This document shows positions 8,995 to 17,267 of a stretch of DNA of 64,000 nt, one piece after another. The DNA is from Planctomycetota bacterium (GTDB lineage: Bacteria; Planctomycetota; Brocadiia; Brocadiales; Brocadiaceae). Where the stretch lies: the NCBI GenBank assembly GCA_016873165.1, contig VGXV01000002.1:83020-147019 (forward strand), written 5' to 3'. Within the stretch, counting starts at the first letter, position 1, and each line of letters starts with the position of its first letter. The notes beneath the pieces are model-generated. The model saw only the letters and a list, made by a program, of their open reading frames with translations. It made no database searches and was not told where the DNA came from. The translations under genes and the position numbers were made by a program.

Positions 8995-9199
8995 CCACTT
9001 CCTCTATTTCAATGGCTATATCGGGGCAGTAACGCTGGCAGGTTCTGCAGGCAATACATTTATTTAATTCCATTAACATCTGGTTTTTTATTTCCAGATT
9101 CTTGACCGGGCAAAAATTTACACAGATACCGCAGCGTTTGCAATATTTATGGTTTATATGAACTATTCCTTTTTGTTTTTTCCCGATATTTTTTCCCAC
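8987..9199 (-). CDS. korD: 2-oxoacid:ferredoxin oxidoreductase, delta (2x[4Fe-4S]) subunit
   Basis: Small ferredoxin-type subunit with two CxxCxxCxxxCP clusters (CKRCGICVNFCP and CIACRTCQRYCP), which carries electrons from the TPP site. It is 70 residues long and starts at GTG (9199), the only plausible start. It overlaps korA by 8 bases as first gene of the kor operon. The upstream 330 bases hold a G+C-rich palindrome and the tail of nfo, so the operon promoter should lie in 9200-9280. Confidence 0.88.
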   Translation of the reverse strand: MGKNIGKKQKGIVHINHKYCKRCGICVNFCPVKNLEIKNQMLMELNKCIACRTCQRYCPDIAIEIEEVDV

Positions 9200-9281
9200 C
9201 GGTTGATTTTACTGCTTCATAAAATATGAGACGCTTATTTATGGCGTATCAATTGCTTGATGTAGGAATTTCAAAGTCGAG

Positions 9282-9329
9282 ATTCTTCCCCGCCCGCCTG
9301 TCCGTCTGGCACGGCAGGCGGGGAAGAAT
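9282..9329. repeat. 48-bp G+C-rich palindromic element
   Basis: ATTCTTCCCC (9282-9291) pairs with GGGGAAGAAT (9320-9329). Inside, GCCTG/CAGGC and CCGT/ACGG extend the arms to a loop of five bases. It is far richer in G+C than its surroundings and not followed by a T-run towards either gene, so a repetitive palindrome (REP-like) is more likely than a plain terminator for nfo, whose stop lies 200 bases away. Confidence 0.6.
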
Positions 9330-9529
9330 TTAATTTATTACAAGTATCGATTAAAAATATTCAGTTTAACAATAATATAGTATGAATTCTAGGGATATTT
9401 ACGCATGGTTTTTGTTGAGAATAAATATCTTGGCAAGATTGAAAAGTAAGAAGATATCCTTTGTCAGGAAAGGCATCTTTGTTCTCTGGAAATTTAATGC
9501 TGAACCCTCTTTTTGATTTTTTGTGAGGA

Positions 9530-10369
9530 TTAACTATTGTTTTCGATCAATTCTCTTAGAACGTTTAAATTTGTCACATCCATATGTTCTTCTTTCGGTG
9601 TTTCCAGTATTTTCGGTATGTGTTTCATAGTGTTCATAATTAGTTTGAAAGGCTCTATGCCAATAGCTCCCTTTCCGATATGTTCGTGACGGTCAAGTTT
9701 GCTGCCCAGAGCGCCCTTTGAGTCGTTCAAATGAATGGCAAAGAGGTTGTTCATTCCTATTATGGTATCAAATTCTTCCATCGTTGTTTCGAACCCAATC
9801 TTTGTTCTTATATCATAGCCCGCAGCAAAGGCATGGCATGTGTCAAAACAGATGCCTATCCGCTCGGAACCGATGTCATCAATAAATTGCCGGAGTTGGT
9901 GAAAATGAGAACCCACACTCGACCCCTGACCGGCGGTGTTTTCCAGCAAGATTTTGACGGAAGAATTTTTTGTTCTTTGGATGACCGATTTTAACATTCC
10001 GATTACATTTTTCATGCCGGTTTGTTTGCTGGCATTTTTTGCAGAACCAGGATGTATAATAACATGCGCAATTCCCAGTTCATCGCATCTTTGAATTTCT
10101 CCTACGAGAGAATTGTAGGTAAGCGTATGTATTTTCCTGTCATTGGTGGCGAGATTTACAAGGTAGGATGCGTGTGAAAAAATTGTTTTAATATTTGATT
10201 GTTGCAATCTTTCTCTAAAAATTCTTTTTTCTGCGGGATCAATGATTCTCTCTTTCCATTGGCGCTGGTTTTTCGTAAAGATTTGAAACGTGTCTATCCC
10301 TAAAGACGCGGCTTCACTGAATGCGTTATGCAAACTGCCTTTGATTGAACAATGTACCCCCAAAAGCAT
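9530..10369 (-). CDS. nfo: endonuclease IV (AP endonuclease)
   Basis: Cleaves DNA 5' of abasic sites in base-excision repair using three metal ions in a TIM barrel. The 279-residue chain has the family's usual length and signatures: GVHCSIKGSLHNA near the start, ILLENTAGQG, CFDTCHAFAAGYD, AIHLNDSKGALGSKLDRHEH with the metal-binding histidines, and ILETPKEE at the end. No operon partner is close (115 bases to the next upstream gene). Confidence 0.95.
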   Translation of the reverse strand: MLLGVHCSIKGSLHNAFSEAASLGIDTFQIFTKNQRQWKERIIDPAEKRIFRERLQQSNIKTIFSHASYLVNLATNDRKIHTLTYNSLVGEIQRCDELGIAHVIIHPGSAKNASKQTGMKNVIGMLKSVIQRTKNSSVKILLENTAGQGSSVGSHFHQLRQFIDDIGSERIGICFDTCHAFAAGYDIRTKIGFETTMEEFDTIIGMNNLFAIHLNDSKGALGSKLDRHEHIGKGAIGIEPFKLIMNTMKHIPKILETPKEEHMDVTNLNVLRELIENNS

Positions 10370-10483
10370 ACGTTAAATAGAAATAGTAACGTTATCTATA
10401 ATCATTACGCTCATTGCGTAAAACGGTGAAAAGTATTTTAACTTATACATGAGCCGGGAAGATGTTTTTTTGAGGAGTAGACA

Positions 10484-10951
10484 TTATTTGAAGATTATGT
10501 CATAACTATTTTGGACATTATGGGAAATGATTTTTCGTGATGTGGCTGTTTTGTTTTTTGTCATTTTGTCATAAACGCCTGCTATAATCAGGGAAGTTAT
10601 AAAAAAAATGAATCCACACACAATAACCCGTGTATCTTTTGAAGTTATGCGGAGAATATTATAATTTTGGCCTATGTAACTACCTGTTAGCAGACTAATT
10701 ACCGGAAAGACAAAAACAAGCATTATGCTTCTGTAAGGAGAATTGATTGTTTTTTGTGTTACTACGAATTGCCCTTCTTCTAAGCCGGGAACCGTTTCAA
10801 CTTCCAGATATTGAGAACTACTTTTTACCTCACCGCATCCGCTGCAGCTTTTGCAGTTTTCTGTCGTTTGGCTGAGTAATTCGATGGTTGTTTTGTTGCC
10901 GTTAATATTTTTTATAATACCCGTTTCTTTTATTTGCGTTTCTTTAAACAT
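10484..10951 (-). CDS. RseC/MucC-like membrane protein
   Basis: A 155-residue protein with the SoxR-reducing-system RseC layout: an N-terminal soluble part with a cysteine group (CKSCSGCG, with a first C a few residues earlier) that would sit in the cytoplasm, then two membrane helices (about 74-92 and 107-125) and a short charged tail. The family is linked to sigma-E control and to maintenance of the SoxR/Rnf redox system; here no sigma factor or rnf gene is adjacent, so the partner is unknown. It lies 17 bases after the HU gene and is probably co-transcribed. Confidence 0.75.
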   Translation of the reverse strand: MFKETQIKETGIIKNINGNKTTIELLSQTTENCKSCSGCGEVKSSSQYLEVETVPGLEEGQFVVTQKTINSPYRSIMLVFVFPVISLLTGSYIGQNYNILRITSKDTRVIVCGFIFFITSLIIAGVYDKMTKNKTATSRKIISHNVQNSYDIIFK

Positions 10952-10968
10952 AGATTATCTCTGAGGAT

Positions 10969-11283
10969 TTATTGCGATGACGATGGTGTTTGTGGTGAGT
11001 TGCCTACTTTTTCCCGCATAAGTTTTCCAACCTTGAACACAACGACATTTTTTGCCGGTACAAAAGCAACTTCTCCGGTTCTTGGGTTTCTTGCCTTGCG
11101 TGCCGCACGCTGACGAATTTCGAAAACGCCAAAATCGCGCAATTCAATGCGATTGCCCTGTGAAAGCTCTCCGATAATCTCATCCAAAAACATTTGAATT
11201 GTTTTTTTCACCACCATATGTGTGTTGTCTGTCTTTCTGGCAATCTTTTCGCACAGATCCCTTTTTGTCGTTGTTTGCTGCAT
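10969..11283 (-). CDS. HU/IHF family DNA-binding protein
   Basis: Small basic histone-like protein that bends DNA as a dimer. The 104 residues include the full HU fold, the GNRIELRDFGVFEIRQRAAR strand region and the DNA-arm signature RKARNPRTGEVAFVPAKNVV. A ten-residue serine/threonine-rich tail goes beyond the usual 90-94 residues. AAGGAG lies seven bases before the ATG. It is followed by the rseC-like gene on the same strand. Confidence 0.93.
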   Translation of the reverse strand: MQQTTTKRDLCEKIARKTDNTHMVVKKTIQMFLDEIIGELSQGNRIELRDFGVFEIRQRAARKARNPRTGEVAFVPAKNVVVFKVGKLMREKVGNSPQTPSSSQ

Positions 11284-11567
11284 CGCATATCTCCTTAATT
11301 ATAACGGTAAGTATAGTACTGGCAACATATAGAATCATTTAACCGAACGAATGAATTAAAATAAAAAAGTTATTCCTTTCACAGGTTTCGGGGATTATAA
11401 AAAGGCTGTAGCCTAATCTTAACTAACTTCTAGGCATGACACTTACGATTAGTTCGAACATATTATCAATTCAAAAGATCAATGTCAATAAGAATTTACG
11501 ACTATTATATAACCAAACGCGGGTCTGAAAAATCAGATTCTAACCTCTTGTTTTTATATAAAAATAC

Positions 11568-11597
11568 TTGACAATAAAACGGAGAATGCGATAGTAT
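11568..11597 (+). promoter_or_regulatory. probable sigma-70 promoter of rpmH
   Basis: TTGACA at 11568-11573 and TAGTAT at 11592-11597 with 18 bases between (TATACT at 11595 is a poorer-spaced alternative). A start near 11604 would give a 34-base leader before the rpmH ATG, with AGGAG at 11624. The 354-base gap from the HU gene otherwise holds only A+T-rich DNA and a small AGGCT/AGCCT hairpin near 11404. Confidence 0.6.
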
Positions 11598-11637
11598 ACT
11601 GTTTTTAATACTGCTGTTTTAACAGGAGCCATAGAGC

Positions 11638-11775
11638 ATGAAAGTAAGAATTAGAAAAAGTTCGATAAAACGGAAGAAAATGTGTGGTTTTAGAAAGAGA
11701 ATGCGGACAAAAGGCGGACGTGCTATTTTAAACAGGAGACGCCGCATTGGAAGAAGACCGCTATTGGATGTTTGA
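11638..11775 (+). CDS. rpmH: 50S ribosomal protein L34
   Basis: A 45-residue, arginine/lysine-rich protein (MKVRIRKSSIKRKKMCGFRK..., then RMRTKGGRAILNRRRRIGR) with the L34 pattern GFRxRMxTxxGRxIxxRRRxxGR. AGGAG lies nine bases upstream. L34 is usually followed by rnpA and yidC; here it is monocistronic, ended after 20 bases by a strong hairpin terminator, with a convergent ferredoxin gene behind it. Confidence 0.93.
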   Translation: MKVRIRKSSIKRKKMCGFRKRMRTKGGRAILNRRRRIGRRPLLDV

Positions 11776-11794
11776 AAAAAACGGGAAATGAGAA

Positions 11795-11839
11795 AGAGAC
11801 CCTAAATATTGCAAATAAAATATTTAGGGTCTCTTTTTG
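11795..11839. terminator. bidirectional terminator between rpmH and ferredoxin gene
   Basis: Perfect 16-bp stem: AGAGACCCTAAATATT (11795-11810) pairs with 11819-11834 across an 8-base loop and is followed by TTTTTGTT on the plus strand. The convergent ferredoxin gene ends at 11848, so the same stem can serve it from the other side. Confidence 0.9.
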
Positions 11840-11847
11840 TTGAGAAA

Positions 11848-12033
11848 CTAATCGAGAATAATTGCTTCTACCGGACATTCTTCTGCAGCTTGCCTACAGG
11901 AATCTTCTACATCCGCAGGAACTTCAATGTCTTTTGCCTCAGCTAAATCACCACTCATATAAAATATTTCAGGACACGTTTGGGCACAAAGCTCACATCC
12001 GGTACAAGCATCTGCGTCTACTTTCGCGTGCAT
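11848..12033 (-). CDS. ferredoxin, [4Fe-4S] type
   Basis: A 61-residue soluble ferredoxin: N-terminal DADACTGCELCAQTCPE (CxxCxxCxxxCP without the usual second full motif) and a later SCRQAAEECPVEAIILD with two more cysteines, as in monocluster ferredoxins of the Fd_1/Fer4_19 kind. I chose the ATG at 12033 because AAGGAGG sits six bases before it; an upstream ATG would add a hydrophobic 19-residue extension without a ribosome site. Electron partner not indicated by neighbours. Confidence 0.9.
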   Translation of the reverse strand: MHAKVDADACTGCELCAQTCPEIFYMSGDLAEAKDIEVPADVEDSCRQAAEECPVEAIILD

Positions 12034-12293
12034 AAAAAACCTCCTTGGAATACAAAATAATGTGATTAAAAGTATTAAAAACGTTCTCAATAAAGAATAT
12101 CAAGTTTTCCCCCTTACACCTCCTTCCTAACGATTCTCTTTTTTGCCGGAAGATTTGTTGCTGTAATGCTTTTTGAAAAAAATATTCCTTTGTCAAAGTT
12201 GAAAAAAGCTAAAAATTCTCTTTATAAGGGAAATAGTAATAGTAATAATTATCATGTTATTAGATAAAATACAACAATCTTTTTTAAACTTTT

Positions 12294-13337
12294 TTACCTT
12301 TGTGTTTGTAATCGAAGTTGTCCGCATGCGGCATTTACCTTACTTCCTTTTTTCTGCCGGACAGTAGCAACAATTCCGTGATTGTTCAGTATTGTACAAA
12401 ACATTTCTGCTTTTTTTTGTGATGGCGGGGCCAAGCTATATTCTTTTATTGGGTTGAGAGGGAGGATATTCACATTGCATTGAACCCCTTTTAACATTTG
12501 TGCAAGCGAATGGGCATCCTGAATTGAATCATTAATGCCATTGATAATAGTATATTCAAAACTGATATCCCTGTGTGTGGCATTAAAATATTCCTGTGCG
12601 GCGTCTATGATATTTTTAAGCCCTGTTTTTTTGTTTGACGGGACTATTTTGTCTCTTACCGTATCGTTTGGTGCATGAAGAGAAATGGCAAGATTTACCT
12701 TGAGACCCTCTTTTGACAATCGTCGGATTCCCGGTATGATACCAACGGTTGAAATGGTGATATTTCTGGCTCCTATCCCTAATCCCCAATCGGCATTTAT
12801 AATCCTGACGGCCTTAATCACATTTTCATAGTTGGCAAGCGGTTCCCCAATGCCCATAAAAACAATATTCGTAATATGTTCGCTTGAGGGAAGATGGTTT
12901 TTGATATGGAGAACTTGTTCTATTATTTCCCCGGTGTTAAGGTTCCTCTTCAAACCTAATATGCCGCTTGCGCAAAATTTACAATCCATAGCACAACCGA
13001 CCTGCGTTGAAACACATACAGTCTTCCTTTTGCCGTCTCTTAACAGCACACATTCAATGAAATTGTTGTCTGGCAACTGAATGAGGAATTTTTCCGTTCC
13101 ATCGTGTGAAGTGTTTATTGTAAATATTTTAGACTGAAAAACCTGGTATGTTGCAGCAAGCCGTTCACGAAAAGACGTGGGAATATCAGACATCTGAGAA
13201 AACTGTGTTGCACCTTTGTCATAAATCCAGGAAAGCATTTGTTTTCCCCTGTAAGAATGCTCTCCCGATGAAGTGCAAAGTTCCATTGCTTCAGATAAGT
13301 GCATTTCAGTAATCGAAATACATTGTAATTTGTCCAT
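12294..13337 (-). CDS. rlmN: dual-specificity RNA methyltransferase RlmN
   Basis: Radical-SAM enzyme that makes 2-methyladenosine at 23S rRNA A2503 and tRNA A37. The cluster motif CAMDCKFC (CxxxCxxC) lies in VCVSTQVGCAMDCKFCASG. The second catalytic cysteine is in NAACGQLRLQ near the C-terminus. GEPLANYENV and TVGIIPGIRRL are family signatures. I took the ATG at 13337; a TTG 15 bases upstream is an alternative and neither has a clear ribosome site. It starts 44 bases after the murJ stop on the same strand. Confidence 0.93.
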   Translation of the reverse strand: MDKLQCISITEMHLSEAMELCTSSGEHSYRGKQMLSWIYDKGATQFSQMSDIPTSFRERLAATYQVFQSKIFTINTSHDGTEKFLIQLPDNNFIECVLLRDGKRKTVCVSTQVGCAMDCKFCASGILGLKRNLNTGEIIEQVLHIKNHLPSSEHITNIVFMGIGEPLANYENVIKAVRIINADWGLGIGARNITISTVGIIPGIRRLSKEGLKVNLAISLHAPNDTVRDKIVPSNKKTGLKNIIDAAQEYFNATHRDISFEYTIINGINDSIQDAHSLAQMLKGVQCNVNILPLNPIKEYSLAPPSQKKAEMFCTILNNHGIVATVRQKKGSKVNAACGQLRLQTQR

Positions 13338-13381
13338 CGTTGTTTTATTCAAAAATTTTTACGGTAAGGGGAAAAATATTG

Positions 13382-15001
13382 CTAAGATTTCTTCAATATT
13401 GATTTAATGAGATTCTTGAAATCTTCTGATTTTATCAAGAGGGAAGTTCCTGCAAAGGCTGCACATGAAGCCATCATGGGACTCAAGAGTCGTATCCCTT
13501 TAAAATAAAGAGTGTTGTTTCCCTCTGAAACGGGAAGTAATTTTAGAGTAATAAAGCATGCAAGCGCCATCGCAAACGAGGCAATTATTGTTTTTATGAG
13601 AGAAATAAAAACGTCTTTTTGAATTTTGATAAGAAGTTTTTTTTGTAATAAGAGGGTTAAAATAATTATTTGTATAATGGCGCTAATGGCAGTAGAAAGG
13701 GCAAGACCGCCTTCTTGTAGCACCCATATAAGTGAGAAACTCAAAGCCAAATTTAAACAAACACATAATGCGCCTATTTTAACGGGAGTAATAGTGTCTT
13801 TAAGCGAATAAAATGCCCGAATCAGCACATGGAGACCACAATATGCCCAGATACCGGAGGCGTAAAACAAGATTACGCGGGAGGTTCTCAAAGCCGATTC
13901 GGCGTCAAATTGATTTCTTTTATAAAGGAGGTCTATAATGGGGTTCCGAAGCATAATAATACCAATAGACGCAGGGATGCCGATAAAGAGAATGAATTTT
14001 AAAGCTTTATTGAAAGTAAGAGAAAAGCTTTCCCAGTCTCCGCGTGCCGCATGAGTGGAAAAGAGAGGAAAAACCGCGGTAGCCATAGCAACGCCAAAGA
14101 CTCCTAACGGAAACTGGATGAGCCTGTCGCTGTAATACAGAACGGATGCGGCGCCGGCTTTCAGTGGGAAATGGACGTTTATTCCTGCAAAAGTAAAATG
14201 ATCGTGACCTTCTTTTGTCGAGGCAAGCCCGACGGCTATGATACTGTCAATTAATACATTGAACTGTACTATTGCCAATCCAAAAATAATAGGAGCCATT
14301 CGTGTAAAGAGTGATTTCAGACTGGGATGTGAAAGTTGAAGCGATGGCCGGTAATAAAAACCTTTCTGTTTGAGAAATGGCAGGTGTACATACATCTGGA
14401 TCATACCTGAAAAAAAGATGGCGATTGCCACGGTATAAACCATTTTTTCAAGAGGGTTTCCCGTATAAAAGGAGAAAATTGCCCCGGATATCCAGCAAAT
14501 ATTAAGAATCATGGGAGCGAATGCGGGGATGAAAAAGTGGCGCACTGTGTTTAATATAGCTCCCATAAATGCTACAAGGCAAATAAAAAATACGTAAGGG
14601 AACATGATGATAAGTAGTTTTAAAATAAGCTGCCATTTTTCATGAACATGGAATAGTTTCGGAATCGCGAAAAAAGTCCCTTCGCCAATTAAAACAATTC
14701 CCCCTAAGATGATGATGAGGAACGTTGCGACAACATTTACGAATTTCCATGCTTCCGTGTTACCATATTTTTCCATATGTTCGGTAAATTCCGGTATAAA
14801 AGCCGCGCTGATGGCTCCCTCTCCGAATAACCGTCGAAAGAGATTGGGAATTTTAAATGCGACAGTGAAGGCATCCCATATTACGCCTGTCCCGAAAAGA
14901 CCGGCGCACACAATATCCCGCGCCAACCCAAGTATGCGGCTTAAAAAAGTACAGATGCTGATAGTTTTTACGGAAGAAATTAAATTTTTTGTGTCAGACA
15001 T
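13382..15001 (-). CDS. murJ: lipid II flippase MurJ
   Basis: Multi-pass inner-membrane protein (539 residues, about 14 helices) of the MOP superfamily that flips lipid II for peptidoglycan synthesis. The start (TFLSRILGLARDIVCAGLFG) with RRLFGEGAISAAFIPEF is the MurJ signature. Together with murD at 49377 it shows that a peptidoglycan pathway is encoded here, in agreement with later findings of a cell wall in anammox planctomycetes. It leads a two-gene unit with rlmN. Confidence 0.94.
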   Translation of the reverse strand: MSDTKNLISSVKTISICTFLSRILGLARDIVCAGLFGTGVIWDAFTVAFKIPNLFRRLFGEGAISAAFIPEFTEHMEKYGNTEAWKFVNVVATFLIIILGGIVLIGEGTFFAIPKLFHVHEKWQLILKLLIIMFPYVFFICLVAFMGAILNTVRHFFIPAFAPMILNICWISGAIFSFYTGNPLEKMVYTVAIAIFFSGMIQMYVHLPFLKQKGFYYRPSLQLSHPSLKSLFTRMAPIIFGLAIVQFNVLIDSIIAVGLASTKEGHDHFTFAGINVHFPLKAGAASVLYYSDRLIQFPLGVFGVAMATAVFPLFSTHAARGDWESFSLTFNKALKFILFIGIPASIGIIMLRNPIIDLLYKRNQFDAESALRTSRVILFYASGIWAYCGLHVLIRAFYSLKDTITPVKIGALCVCLNLALSFSLIWVLQEGGLALSTAISAIIQIIILTLLLQKKLLIKIQKDVFISLIKTIIASFAMALACFITLKLLPVSEGNNTLYFKGIRLLSPMMASCAAFAGTSLLIKSEDFKNLIKSILKKS

Positions 15002-15217
15002 GGAGAATTGATAGTGGTATTTTTGATGTACGATGTATTTGTTTTTTATTTACGACATCATGATTCTAATACTATTTTCCTCGTTTGCAATGTGATTTGG
15101 ATTTCTTGTTGTGAGTGTCTTCATATTTTAAAAATAGTTAAAACAAACGCGTTCGTAAATAAGTGAAAATTTTGCAATAATTTGCTTGAATTTTACTGTT
15201 TATGTGATACATTGTCT

Positions 15218-15300
15218 CATGTTAAAAGGCAAACCAACTGTGAAGTTGGGACGCAAAGCCATGGGTCTTCCGTATGCATGAAGAGTGCCAGGTTGCCAGT
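15218..15300 (+). promoter_or_regulatory. c-di-GMP-I (GEMM-I) riboswitch aptamer, orphan
   Basis: The conserved core is present: GGCAAACC (15229-15236), a short hairpin AACTGTGAAGTT, GGGACGCAAAGCC (15248-15260), a second stem-loop (15264-15286) and the closing GGTTGCC (15291-15297). This is the GEMM-I layout, which binds cyclic di-GMP. A weak promoter (TTGCTT 15182, TGATAC 15205) would start transcription right at its 5' edge, and an intrinsic terminator follows at 15366. No plus-strand gene lies downstream for 2.7 kb, so the switch controls either a stand-alone RNA or an antisense transcript into the gene ending at 15598. Confidence 0.88.
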
Positions 15301-15365
15301 AATAAACGTGTTTAATATTACTATTCAGGTGTAAGCTTTATTACTGATTTGGTTACCGTTAAACG

Positions 15366-15404
15366 ACCCAAGGCGGCATTTTTGCTTGCTTTGGGTTTTT
15401 TTTT
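15366..15404 (+). terminator. intrinsic terminator of the riboswitch transcript
   Basis: ACCCAA (15366-15371) pairs with TTGGGT (15391-15396), extended inward with G-C and wobble pairs, and is followed by a run of nine T. It lies about 65 bases after the aptamer, the usual expression platform distance. Confidence 0.8.
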
Positions 15405-15498
15405 GGATAATTGTCAACAGGCGTGAAAATTTAAATGCCAGAGATAATAAAAAGGATGCGATGGTAATAATTATGATAGAGTAACGTTAATATAATGA

Positions 15499-15564
15499 GC
15501 CCCTTTATACCTCCTGATTAAGGTTTTCCTCCCCTTCACCCCCCTTAATAAGAGGTATAAGGGG
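15499..15564. repeat. inverted repeat with long loop
   Basis: GCCCCTTTATACCTC (15499-15513) pairs with GAGGTATAAGGGGC near 15551-15564, one base short of perfect, across about 37 pyrimidine-rich bases. It sits just past the stop of the minus-strand SUMF1-domain gene and may be its terminator or a dispersed palindrome. Confidence 0.5.
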
Positions 15565-15597
15565 CGTTTATTAAATACGGATTATTCCAAAAGTATT

Positions 15598-17121
15598 TTA
15601 TTGTGATGATTCTTTTTTGTCTTTATCACTTTTTGAATCATAATCCTTCGCACACCGAAAGCCAATACTTTTATTCCTGTCTTCCGGCTTTCCGAATATC
15701 CTCACCGCGCATCTCATTTTATAAGCATAGGGAGCAAACAGGGAAGCGCCCTTAATTATTTTTGACCCTGTGCTATAGTCAGGTCCCTTTGGATTCATAC
15801 TTGGGCTTTTTTGGTAGTATTCCGGGTGATACCAATCATTACACCATTCCGAAACACTGCCAATAACATCATAACAACCGTAAACGCTTTTTCCTGTTTC
15901 AACACTGCCAATTACGAGAGACCCGCTTGGCCCAACATTCGCAAGTTTTGCGTCCCAAACATTGCCCCATGGATATCTTCGCCCGTCTGTTCCTCTGGCA
16001 GCTTTCTCCCACTCTGCTTCCGTTGGAAGACGTTTCCCTGCCCAGGCGGCATATGCGTATGCGTCATACCAGTCAACACGGGATACGGGATAGTCAGGGT
16101 AATCATAATATGGGTAGTCCCAGTTTGTATGTAAAGTGCCTGGAGCATGGTTTTTATCTTTTGGTTCATCCGGATGGCATTTGCTGTGGTCTCCGGTTTC
16201 TTTTATATACTGCAGAAATTCCCAGTATAAGGCGTTTGTAACTTCATATTTATCAATATAGTACGAGTCTAAATATACTTCGTGTTGCGGTGATTCTTCA
16301 GGAATAAATTCATCCTCTTTTGATCCCATAACAAACTTGCCGGCAGAAATTAAGATCATTTCGCTCCATTTTTCACGATTTTTCTCTAGCGCAGCTTTCA
16401 TCTTCCTGCATCTTTTTTCTAAAGTACGTTCTTTTCTCTTTTCTTTTTCATCAGGCGAAAGTCCTTTTTCCAGTTTATATATATAGGTGACAACGTCTTC
16501 GTATATTTTTAGATAATTTCCCTGGGATTTTTGTTCTTCGGGGAGCGCTTCTAACAATTCTGCGCATGTGTCCAAGTGAAACAAAGCTAGTTGCGGATTG
16601 GCTAATTTCCAATAAATACCGGCCATGTTGAAATGCGTGCTAACATTTTCAGGATGCAACAGCACTGCCTTTTTATATTCATGGAGAGCTGCGGTATAGT
16701 TTTCTTCTTTTTTTAAACGGTTTCCTTCTTCAATGTGGGTTTGTATTTTTTTTGCAATTTCGGCGGGAGTAAGATTCGCAATGCTTTTATTGATGTCTTT
16801 CTGATCTTCAAGTGGCTGAACGATCAGAGGGGTTCCGTCCTTTTTGCAGAATTTTTCGCCGGGTTTTGCCTTTTCTTTACATGTTGGGCATATCAGATCC
16901 TCTGCGGTATATTCGATAAGCTGTTTGCCGTCAATGCTGCAAAAACCGACGTCTCCGGGATATATTCTGCCGCAATCCGGACACAGCTTGTTTTTTGTCG
17001 CATTTTCTTCCGCTAATAGTGTGTTTTCAATATTGTTTTCAACCGTATCCTGAGATAAAAGAATATTACAAAAAGATACGTTAATGATGATCAATAGTGT
17101 TGCAAGATAAGAAAATTTCAA
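15598..17121 (-). CDS. secreted zinc-ribbon/TPR/SUMF1-domain protein
   Basis: The 507-residue chain has a signal peptide (1-22), two zinc ribbons (C47xxC50...C61 and C78xxC81...C92), two or so TPR-like repeats (125-200), a basic coiled segment (210-250) and a C-terminal formylglycine-generating-enzyme (FGE/SUMF1) domain from about 256. The last shows MGSKEDEFIPEESPQHEV, RLPTEAEWEKAARGTDGRRY, YPWGN and a closing SIGFRCAK. Most bacterial proteins with this domain are not sulfatase activators but binding or structural proteins, and no sulfatase is nearby. It begins 146 bases after a small secreted protein on the same strand. The orphan riboswitch points into its 3' end. Confidence 0.85.
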   Translation of the reverse strand: MKFSYLATLLIIINVSFCNILLSQDTVENNIENTLLAEENATKNKLCPDCGRIYPGDVGFCSIDGKQLIEYTAEDLICPTCKEKAKPGEKFCKKDGTPLIVQPLEDQKDINKSIANLTPAEIAKKIQTHIEEGNRLKKEENYTAALHEYKKAVLLHPENVSTHFNMAGIYWKLANPQLALFHLDTCAELLEALPEEQKSQGNYLKIYEDVVTYIYKLEKGLSPDEKEKRKERTLEKRCRKMKAALEKNREKWSEMILISAGKFVMGSKEDEFIPEESPQHEVYLDSYYIDKYEVTNALYWEFLQYIKETGDHSKCHPDEPKDKNHAPGTLHTNWDYPYYDYPDYPVSRVDWYDAYAYAAWAGKRLPTEAEWEKAARGTDGRRYPWGNVWDAKLANVGPSGSLVIGSVETGKSVYGCYDVIGSVSEWCNDWYHPEYYQKSPSMNPKGPDYSTGSKIIKGASLFAPYAYKMRCAVRIFGKPEDRNKSIGFRCAKDYDSKSDKDKKESSQ

Positions 17122-17267
17122 AGAAATAAACCTCCTTATGAGATGAAAAAAAGAAAAAGTTATTAGATAAAAATGAAGGGTTATTTTTCCAGAGGTGCAT
17201 TTGATCGCTGTTTGTTTCAGCAGATCAAAATTATTTTAAATAGGCGTTTTTTCCCTGGCTGACCGGT

